From Acidobacteriota bacterium (GTDB lineage: Bacteria; Acidobacteriota; Terriglobia; Terriglobales; Acidobacteriaceae): 21,299 nucleotides of DNA. The stretch lies in NCBI GenBank assembly GCA_021802085.1, contig JAKAAZ010000033.1, forward strand, positions 1 to 21,299, read 5' to 3'. Within the stretch, counting starts at the first letter, position 1, and every line of letters begins with the position of its first letter. This document shows positions 16,017 through 21,299 of this stretch, one piece after another. Under the pieces are notes generated by a model. That model was not told the DNA's origin, ran no database searches, and worked only from the letters and a program-made list of their open reading frames with translations. The translations under genes were made by a program, and so were the position numbers.

Positions 16017-17435
16017 ATGAGCGATATCAAACTGTATGAGCATGGGCAGATAGCAACCGACGATAGCCTGAGGATTCAATATCAGGATGAAATTCCGCGC
16101 GGCGCGAAAATCAAAGTGATCGGCGTGGGCGGCGGCGGCGGCAACGCCGTGAATCGCATGATTGAAGCCCATGTCGAAGGGGTCGAGTTTATTGTCGCCA
16201 ACACCGATGCCCAGGCATTGCGCTCGTCCAAGGCTCCCGTCAAGTTGCAACTCGGGATGAAGCTGACCGCCGGGCTCGGCGCGGGCGCAAACCCAGACGT
16301 CGGCCGCCGCGCTGCCATTGAAGATTCAGAAAAGATCATCGAGGCCCTCGAAGGCGCCGACATGGTCTTTGTCACCGCTGGCCTCGGCGGCGGCACCGGC
16401 ACCGGCGCCGCTCCCGTCATCGCGTCTCTGGCCAGCGAGATGGGCGCGTTGACGGTGGCCGTCGTCACCCGTCCGTTTGCGTTTGAAGGCAAACGCCGTC
16501 TGTTGCAGGCGGACCATGGTGTGGCGGAGTTGCTGGAAGGCGTCGATACCATGATCGTCATTCCCAATGAGCGCCTCCTGAACGTCGCCAAGGATGCCGG
16601 CTTCTTTGAATCCTTCCGCATTGCCGACGATGTGCTGCGTCAGGGCGTCCAGGGAATCTCCGACATCATTACCATCCCCGGAATCATCAACCGCGATTTT
16701 TCCGATGTTAAAACGACCATGGCCGGAATGGGCTACGCCGTGATGGGAACCGCAATGCGCAGCGGTCCCGATCGCGCCAAGGAAGCCGCCCACGCCGCCA
16801 TGTCGTCGCCGCTTCTGGAAGAAGGAGCCATCGATGGCGCGCGCGGAATTCTCATCAACATCAGCGGCTCCAGTTCCCTCAAGCTTAGTGAAGTCAACGA
16901 GGCATCCACCATCATTCAAAGTTCCGCGCATGAAGACGCCAACATCATCTTCGGAGCGGTCCTCGATGAGTCGCTCGGCGATGAGATCAAAATTACCGTG
17001 ATCGCGACCGGTTTCCGGCCCGATCTGCCGTCGCGCGGCGCGCACCTTGCCCATCCGCTCGATGTGTCCTCCTCTGCCCGTAACGCGGAGCCGCCGCTCG
17101 AGCGTTCGGCAAGTCCGTTCAGCAACCGCCCTGTCGCCTCGCCTCGGTTTGCCAGTGAAATCGCCGAAGAGGAACTGCTCCGCACTGCTTCTTCCGCCCG
17201 TCATGGAGCGACCACCGCCACAACTTCGCATCCAATCCAGCAGGTGGAAGCGAGCGTACCGTCGCCGGCGCGCGAAGAAGCCCCGCCTTCGTCCGCCGCG
17301 CGGCCAACCAACGGCGCGGCCGGCGCGCAGGCAGCGCCCGTCCACGACGCGAAAATATCGGACATTCGAGCCGCCGAAGCGGAGGACCAGCAACTCGACG
17401 TACCGGCGTACCTGCGTCGCAACGATTTGTCCTAA
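16017..17435 (+). CDS. ftsZ: Cell division protein FtsZ
   Basis: A 472-residue tubulin-like GTPase that forms the division ring. The nucleotide-binding start KIKVIGVGGGGGNAVN is at 31-46, the tubulin signature GGGTGTG at 124-130, TRPFAFEGKRR at 151-161, and the catalytic T7 loop NRDFSDVKT at 225-233. The globular core ends near 335. A variable linker of about 120 residues, rich in Ala, Pro, Ser and Arg, leads to the conserved tail LDVPAYLRRND at 460-470, the peptide that binds FtsA and other partners. AGGG lies ten bases before the ATG. It is the last canonical division gene of the cluster; a short PBP gene follows after 212 bases. Confidence 0.97.
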   Translation: MSDIKLYEHGQIATDDSLRIQYQDEIPRGAKIKVIGVGGGGGNAVNRMIEAHVEGVEFIVANTDAQALRSSKAPVKLQLGMKLTAGLGAGANPDVGRRAAIEDSEKIIEALEGADMVFVTAGLGGGTGTGAAPVIASLASEMGALTVAVVTRPFAFEGKRRLLQADHGVAELLEGVDTMIVIPNERLLNVAKDAGFFESFRIADDVLRQGVQGISDIITIPGIINRDFSDVKTTMAGMGYAVMGTAMRSGPDRAKEAAHAAMSSPLLEEGAIDGARGILINISGSSSLKLSEVNEASTIIQSSAHEDANIIFGAVLDESLGDEIKITVIATGFRPDLPSRGAHLAHPLDVSSSARNAEPPLERSASPFSNRPVASPRFASEIAEEELLRTASSARHGATTATTSHPIQQVEASVPSPAREEAPPSSAARPTNGAAGAQAAPVHDAKISDIRAAEAEDQQLDVPAYLRRNDLS

Positions 17436-17647
17436 GCGGTGTGTAGTTTGCGCCGATTGGTTTCATGAACGGAGAAATTTGCATGGCTTGACGGAGTGAT
17501 CGAGAGGTTCGAATGAATCCGCCGGAGAAGCCGCTCCCAGGCGCCATTCGGCGCATGTATCAGCGGATACTCCCGAAAATGATATTGCCCATGTCGGGCG
17601 AATCCTGAGATGATAAAGTCTCAGCCACAGTTTGAAGGTGTAGTCCC

Positions 17648-18895
17648 ATGAAATTCCATTTCGCCCTCCCCCGGCTTCTTTTGCTGTCCATCTTCGCTCT
17701 GCCTTTGGCTCTCTGGACGTCCCCCGTCGCCCTGGCCGCAAATATCACGACGACCAGGGTGGCCGTCCACAAACATTCCACCAAATTGCGCACAACTCAC
17801 ACCGTCCACCATAAGACGGCTACCGTGAGCCACACTCGATCTGCGTCGTCGCGCGCCCGCACCGTATCGTCTGCGCATCACCGCCGGTATCGCAGGCGCC
17901 GGTACTATGAACGTTTCACCGCCAGTTCCTACGCGCAGGACCAGACCGCCGGAGATATCACCGCCGGCGAAGACCCTATAGTCCGTCAGGCGGCGATTTC
18001 CGCGCTCGGCGACATGAACGGCACCGTCGTCGTCATCAATCCCGACAATGGCCGCATCCTTGCCATGGTCAATCATCATCTGGCGCTGTCGAGTGGCGCC
18101 GAGCCCTGTTCGACCATCAAGCTGTCCGTCGCTCTGGCCGCGCTCGAAGAGGGCATCATCACCCAGGACACCCCCGTCAACCTCGGTGGGCGATACCATA
18201 TGACGCTGACCGACGCCCTGGCGCACTCCAACAATCTTTACTTTGAGACCGTCGGCCGTCGCCTCGGCTTCGACCGCGTCAAGTACTACGCCAACATGTT
18301 CGGCCTGGGAGAACTGGCCGGATACAACATTCCCGGCGAGCAGCTCGGCGTGTATCCCAATCACGCTCTTCCCGAAAGCCTCGGCGGCGTCGGACGCATG
18401 TGCTCCTTTGGAGAGAGCGTCTCCGTTACCCCCCTGCAATTGGGCGCGCTGGTTGCAGCCATTGCCAACGGCGGCACCCTCTATTACCTGCAGCATCCGC
18501 AAACCCCGGCGGAGGTCGCCAATTTCCAGCCCCGCGTGAAACGCCAGCTCGACATTGGCCCGCTGCTTCCCGCCATGAGCGTTGGCATGACCGATGTGGT
18601 CAGGTTCGGCACCGGGCGTACCGTGCGGGCCAACTTCAAGGATTTCCCCGTCCTCGGCAAGACTGGCACCTGCTCCGACAACGGCACCCGTTTCGGCTGG
18701 TTCGGCTCCTACGCCGACACTCCCTATGGGCGCTTGGTGGCAGTCATTTTTCTGGAAGGCGGCCGTCCGACCTACGGCCCCAAAGCCGCGGAACTCGCCG
18801 GGATTTTCTACCACAACCTGGAAGAACAGAATTACTACGCCACCATGCGACCAGAGCAGCCGAAGGGTGAAATCTCCTCCCTGGCGGGGCGTTGA
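17648..18895 (+). CDS. Short penicillin-binding protein, transpeptidase domain only
   Basis: A 415-residue exported serine transpeptidase. A signal peptide is at 1-31 (LLLLSIFALPLALW, then AALA-like). Residues 36-88 are a Thr/Ser/His/Arg-rich basic stretch ending HHRRYRRRRYYERF. The penicillin-binding domain spans about 110-390: GTVVVINPDNGRILAMV at 125-141, the SxxK nucleophile motif S155-T-I-K158, SNN at 194-196, FGLGELAGYNIPGE at 218-231, GESVSVTPLQLGALVAAIANGG at 255-276 and KTGT at 338-341. These are FtsI/PBP2-type signatures, but the pedestal (dimerisation) domain of class B PBPs is missing and the protein is much shorter than FtsI. Cys154 replaces the usual Gly just before the catalytic Ser. 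It probably cross-links peptidoglycan at division, judging from its place after ftsZ; a beta-lactamase or sensor role is less likely. GAAGG precedes the ATG. Confidence 0.85.
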   Translation: MKFHFALPRLLLLSIFALPLALWTSPVALAANITTTRVAVHKHSTKLRTTHTVHHKTATVSHTRSASSRARTVSSAHHRRYRRRRYYERFTASSYAQDQTAGDITAGEDPIVRQAAISALGDMNGTVVVINPDNGRILAMVNHHLALSSGAEPCSTIKLSVALAALEEGIITQDTPVNLGGRYHMTLTDALAHSNNLYFETVGRRLGFDRVKYYANMFGLGELAGYNIPGEQLGVYPNHALPESLGGVGRMCSFGESVSVTPLQLGALVAAIANGGTLYYLQHPQTPAEVANFQPRVKRQLDIGPLLPAMSVGMTDVVRFGTGRTVRANFKDFPVLGKTGTCSDNGTRFGWFGSYADTPYGRLVAVIFLEGGRPTYGPKAAELAGIFYHNLEEQNYYATMRPEQPKGEISSLAGR

Positions 18896-18963
18896 AGAGA
18901 AACAGCGTCCGGGTTGCCCCTATCTTCAAGGCGCAGAAGTTCCCAATCCTCTTTCCCCTGCAT

Positions 18964-19170
18964 CTAGAGCGGATTGACAGTAGGTGTAGTTATTTGTGAA
19001 AAGGAGTCATTCTGAACCCTTCGGCTACGCTCAGGGCACGCTCCGCGCAGCGGAGTGAAGAATCCAGACGATATGCGCCTGGTCATTGCCGCCGTCACCC
19101 TCCGAATTCTTCGCTTCGCTCAGAATGACTCATCTCATTTTTAACTACAGTATCTGTAAATCGGCTCTAG
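18964..19170. repeat. Palindromic intergenic repeat R1, copy B (long variant)
   Basis: A 207-bp palindrome bounded by CTAG on both sides. The left arm (18964-19015, CTAGAGCGGATTGACAG to GAGTCATTCTGA) pairs with the right arm (19120-19170, which reads CTAGAGCCGATTTACAG to GAGTCATTCTGA on the other strand). Inside are further inverted blocks, for example GTGAAGAATCC from 19055 against the stretch near 19103-19120. Copy C at the window end is nearly identical in reverse orientation; copy A is a shorter relative. No transposase is encoded, so this is a MITE-like or REP-like non-autonomous element. Confidence 0.88.
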
Positions 19171-19296
19171 GAGCCTGTCGGGCATAGATTTCATACCCTT
19201 TAAAATCAACAACCTACAAAATCTACCATGTTTGGTATGTTGTTGATTCTATGTTGGTTACAAAATCTCAAACCCTTATGCCCGACAGACTCCTAG
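19167..19296. repeat. Second palindromic element (R2), CTAG-bounded
   Basis: A 130-bp palindrome with ends CTAGGAGCCTGTCGGGCATA (19167-19186) and its near-perfect inverse at 19277-19296 (one mismatch). An inner perfect pair, AATCAACAAC near 19205 and GTTGTTGATT near 19240, adds to the stem. It is AT-richer than the surroundings. It shares its left CTAG with R1 copy B and its right CTAG with R3. It is non-coding. Confidence 0.85.
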
Positions 19297-19361
19297 AGCA
19301 TTTCGCCTGTTGCTATAGATGGAAGGTCGTCCCTCTACACCATTCGGGAAAATGCATCTAG
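19293..19361. repeat. Third palindromic element (R3), CTAG-bounded
   Basis: A 69-bp palindrome starting CTAGAGCATTT (from 19293) and ending AAAATGCATCTAG (to 19361), inverted with small gaps. The inner TAGATGGAAGG and CCCTCTA also pair imperfectly. It shares CTAG 19293-19296 with R2. It may be a remnant of a longer element. Confidence 0.65.
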
Positions 19362-19376
19362 CAGGCCTGTCGGGCC
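19361..19376. repeat. Possible fragment of an R2 end
   Basis: Just after the CTAG at 19358-19361, the sequence GCAGGCCTGTCGGGCC repeats the ten bases CCTGTCGGGC found at the left end of R2 (19174-19183). It may be a decayed solo terminal repeat. It is short, so it could be chance. Confidence 0.4.
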
Positions 19377-19414
19377 AGATCGCCTGTTAAGATCGGAACA
19401 AATCCGCCGGAAGG

Positions 19415-20764
19415 ATGGAAACGACATTGCCATTGTCGCCCTATGACAAGATACTTTTAAAGTTCGCCACGCTCCTGCATCTCAGCCCGGCTCTTTTGCG
19501 CCGATCCAGTCTCGGCTTGTCGATTCTGGCGGCGCTTGTTCTAGGGGTCGCGCTCACCCGCTTTCTCAACCGTCAGGCGGCAATACATCGGAATCGGTGG
19601 CGCGGTTTCCTGTTTTCCATTCTGGCAGTGCTCCCGGTCCCGGCATTCCTGATTGCCGCGGTCTCCTTCGATCTGAACGTGCTTGGGCTTACCTTCCACA
19701 GCGCGCATGTCGAGCTTCTGCAGCGGGTCAGCCTCGCGCTCACTGTTGGTGTTGCGTATTATGTTCCCACTCGCGTCGCTTTGCTGTTCTTGCGCAGGTG
19801 GGGACAAAAGCTTCCCGGCAAAGAGAAGACCATCCGCCTGTTTGCCTTCCTGATGGAAGCGGCGGTGCTCCTGATTGCGGTCTACACGCTGCTGGAAGCG
19901 CTGCACCTGGCCCCCAGGCACGAACATTTTGCCGGCCGGTTGTTGATGACGCTGGCAATTTTTCTGGGCTGCTACGGCGCCGGGAAAATGGTGACGCTTT
20001 ACCTGTCCCGGATGTCCCAGGAAGACCCGTCATACGTACGATTCACGGAGCCCGCCGTGTTTATCGCGCGCGCCATATTCAGCTTGCTGGCTGTGATGAT
20101 CGTGCTGGAAAACCTGGGGATCCGGCTAACCGCGGTCTGGACCACTCTGGGAGTCGGCAGCATCGCAGTGGCCATGGCGCTACAGGAAACGCTTAGCAAT
20201 TTTTTTGCCGGCCTCTATCTGCTCGCCGACCGTCCCATCAGGGCTGGCGATTTTATTCAGTTCGACTCCGGTCAGCAGGGGTATATCCTGCGTGTCGGCT
20301 GGCGGTCCACCTCCATTCAGTCATTGATGAAGAACCTCGTGGTTGTCCCCAATTCCACGCTAGCCAAGGCCGTGATCACGAACTTCTCCCATCCGCAACC
20401 GCAGATGATCCTGCCGATCGAAGTCGGTGTGGCGTACGGCACGAATCCGCGTTTGGTGAGCCAGGTGTTGAAAGAAGTGATGGAAGAGGCGGTCCGCGAT
20501 CGGGTGGCCGGACTGACTCTCGATGCCGATCCGCAGATACGGTTCATGCCTGGGTTTGGGAATTCGTCCTTGAATTTCACCGTAATGGTCGAAATTCTCG
20601 ATTTCGCGCAGCAGTTCCATGTCCAGACTGAACTGCGTATGAGGATCGTCGAACGCTTTCAGAAGGAAGGCATCGAATTCCCATTCCCCACCAGGACATT
20701 GGTCTTCGACAAGTCCACACCGGAAATTCTCGGGTTGAGACCGCGCGATGGCCGGATTGGCTGA
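19415..20764 (+). CDS. MscS-family mechanosensitive ion channel
   Basis: A 449-residue multi-span inner-membrane protein. Hydrophobic segments lie at about 33-50, 65-83, 99-118, 141-162, 172-193 and 213-236. The pore helix follows at about 241-268 (VWTTLGVGSIAVAMALQETLSNFFAGLYLL). The MscS beta domain is marked by RPIRAGDFIQFDSGQQGYILRVGWRSTSI, then NLVVVPNSTLAKAVITNFS at 307-325. The cytoplasmic alpha/beta domain runs to about 435. It lacks the long periplasmic coiled-coil of the other MscS protein in this window and has more membrane spans. GGAAGG abuts the ATG directly. A TTG four codons later would have better spacing, so the exact start is uncertain. It converges with the rhodanese gene, 19 bases apart. 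Confidence 0.9.
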   Translation: METTLPLSPYDKILLKFATLLHLSPALLRRSSLGLSILAALVLGVALTRFLNRQAAIHRNRWRGFLFSILAVLPVPAFLIAAVSFDLNVLGLTFHSAHVELLQRVSLALTVGVAYYVPTRVALLFLRRWGQKLPGKEKTIRLFAFLMEAAVLLIAVYTLLEALHLAPRHEHFAGRLLMTLAIFLGCYGAGKMVTLYLSRMSQEDPSYVRFTEPAVFIARAIFSLLAVMIVLENLGIRLTAVWTTLGVGSIAVAMALQETLSNFFAGLYLLADRPIRAGDFIQFDSGQQGYILRVGWRSTSIQSLMKNLVVVPNSTLAKAVITNFSHPQPQMILPIEVGVAYGTNPRLVSQVLKEVMEEAVRDRVAGLTLDADPQIRFMPGFGNSSLNFTVMVEILDFAQQFHVQTELRMRIVERFQKEGIEFPFPTRTLVFDKSTPEILGLRPRDGRIG

Positions 20765-20783
20765 CGCTCTCGTTTGGGTCCGC

Positions 20784-21149
20784 TCACCTGTGATTTACCG
20801 TTCGCGCCGCTCGGTCATAGGAACCAAGATTGAAGGCGTTCACATAGCCCAGGCTCTTCAGCTTCTTCTTTGCCATGCCGCTGCGCATTCCGCTTTGGCA
20901 ATGCAGCAGCAGCAACTGGGTTTTGTCTTTCACGCGGCGCGGCAGCACGGTTTCAATTTCCTGCAGCGGGAGATTGATCGCGTTGGGCAGATGACCGGAA
21001 TTGAATTCCGCGGAAGTGCGTACGTCGATCACCAGCGCCCCATTTTCCAAATGCGCGCGTGCGTCCTTGTGTGAAATCTGGCCGCTGCGTTTCAGCAAAT
21101 ACACAAACGCGACGACTGCCAGAACGATCAAAGCTGTTGCCCAATGCAT
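20784..21149 (-). CDS. Membrane-anchored rhodanese-like protein
   Basis: A 121-residue single rhodanese domain. One hydrophobic helix at about 4-19 (ATALIVLAVVAFVYLL) anchors it in the membrane. The domain then runs from ISHKDARAHLENGALVIDVRTSAEFNSGHLPNAINLP (25-61) to the active-site loop H83-C84-QSGMRSG, where C84 would carry the persulfide. The CxxGxRS loop length fits sulfurtransferases rather than Cdc25-type phosphatases. Its sulfur donor and acceptor are unknown. GGGGAG lies about ten bases before the ATG. The upstream flank is occupied, 15 bases away, by a copy of palindromic repeat R1, so the native promoter is displaced or lies inside or beyond the repeat. Confidence 0.88.
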   Translation of the reverse strand: MHWATALIVLAVVAFVYLLKRSGQISHKDARAHLENGALVIDVRTSAEFNSGHLPNAINLPLQEIETVLPRRVKDKTQLLLLHCQSGMRSGMAKKKLKSLGYVNAFNLGSYDRAARTVNHR

Positions 21150-21164
21150 TTTGTTTCCACTCCC

Positions 21165-21299
21165 CTAATGCAGATTTACAGATACTGTAGTTAAAAATGA
21201 GATGAGTCATTCTGAGCGAAGCGAAGAATCCAGAGGGTGACGGCGGCAATGACCAGGCGCATATCGTCTGGATTCTTCACTCCGCTGCGCGGAGCCTGC
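21165..21299. repeat. Palindromic intergenic repeat R1, copy C (cut by window end)
   Basis: From CTAATGCAGATTTACAG onward the sequence follows the reverse complement of copy B (18964-19170) almost base for base to the window edge, including GAGTCATTCTGA at 21204-21215. Differences are few, mostly in the outer end (ATGCAG against GAGCCG) and around the CCAGAGGG segment. About 70 bp of the element would lie beyond the window. The close match to copy B indicates recent spread or exchange. Confidence 0.87.

Larger units (their letters stand above)
18896..19414. other. 519-bp gene-free region of chained palindromes
   Basis: No coding gene is seen between the PBP and the second MscS gene. From 18964 to 19361 it consists of three palindromic elements, listed separately, that share CTAG at each junction. 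After these comes a 16-base fragment resembling the end of the second element, and about 40 bases of leader to the MscS start. The first 68 bases hold nothing recognisable. Confidence 0.8.

Noticed and set aside
14586..16250. Long minus-strand open frame (554 codons) opposite ftsA and the start of ftsZ
   Set aside because: It spans two real genes and their gap on the opposite strand and has no domain features; an artefact of high GC.
17585..17617. Promoter before the short PBP (TTGCCC ... GATGAT)
   Set aside because: The hexamers match consensus too weakly to claim; co-transcription with ftsZ is equally possible.
17621..18814. Minus-strand open frame (397 codons) opposite the short PBP
   Set aside because: The plus-strand reading has a signal peptide and all three transpeptidase motifs; the reverse frame has nothing.
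18964..19361. CRISPR-like array
   Set aside because: The repeats are inverted, of different lengths and not regularly spaced; there are no spacers and no cas gene.
20953..21249. 98-codon minus-strand frame over the end of the window
   Set aside because: Its start is repeat R1 translated (FASLRMT) running into the rhodanese region in the wrong frame.

Overview
The window reads as chromosomal DNA of a Gram-negative, high-GC bacterium, most probably an Acidobacteriota (Terriglobia-like) member. This rests on several features together: a murC-ftsQ-ftsA-ftsZ cluster, an FtsZ tail ending in LDVPAYLRR, a WxPGxW/Gly-rich exported protein, a long-chain polyprenyl synthase, and intergenic palindromes whose translations give 'FASLRMT'-type strings that I associate with acidobacterial genomes. 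The taxonomic call is inference. No tRNA, rRNA, CRISPR array, intact transposase or phage gene is visible.

Layout. (1) 24-2833, plus strand: a glucose 1-dehydrogenase-like SDR, then a secreted phosphoesterase of the phospholipase C/acid phosphatase family. (2) 2883-3027: a palindromic repeat (copy A) between convergent genes. (3) 3070-9928, minus strand: metG, tatD-like, yajQ-like, long-chain polyprenyl diphosphate synthase and a large MscS channel, closely spaced and possibly partly co-transcribed. (4) 10283-11587, minus strand: an exported Pro/Gly-rich WxPGxW-repeat protein with its own intrinsic terminator. (5) 11906-18895, plus strand: murC, ftsQ, ftsA, ftsZ and a short transpeptidase-only penicillin-binding protein. 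This is the distal end of a division and cell-wall cluster. murB, ddl and murG are not next to murC, and the cluster starts at a divergent intergenic region. (6) 18896-19414: a 519-bp gene-free stretch holding three palindromic elements in a row, each sharing a CTAG border with the next. (7) 19415-20764, plus strand: a second MscS-type channel. (8) 20784-21149, minus strand: a membrane-anchored rhodanese, with a third copy of the long palindrome immediately upstream of its ribosome binding site, running off the window edge.

How the genes fit together. The central block makes and divides the cell wall: MurC adds L-alanine to UDP-MurNAc, FtsQ, FtsA and FtsZ build the divisome, and the PBP probably cross-links peptidoglycan. 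The minus-strand block is housekeeping: translation, a TatD nuclease, an isoprenoid chain for quinone or lipid carrier, and osmotic protection. The most interesting non-coding structure is the CTAG-chained palindromes. It looks like successive insertion of several small non-autonomous elements at CTAG/TA targets. The most interesting protein is the short PBP beside ftsZ, which lacks a pedestal domain, carries an Arg/His-rich linker and has Cys in place of the usual Gly before the catalytic Ser.
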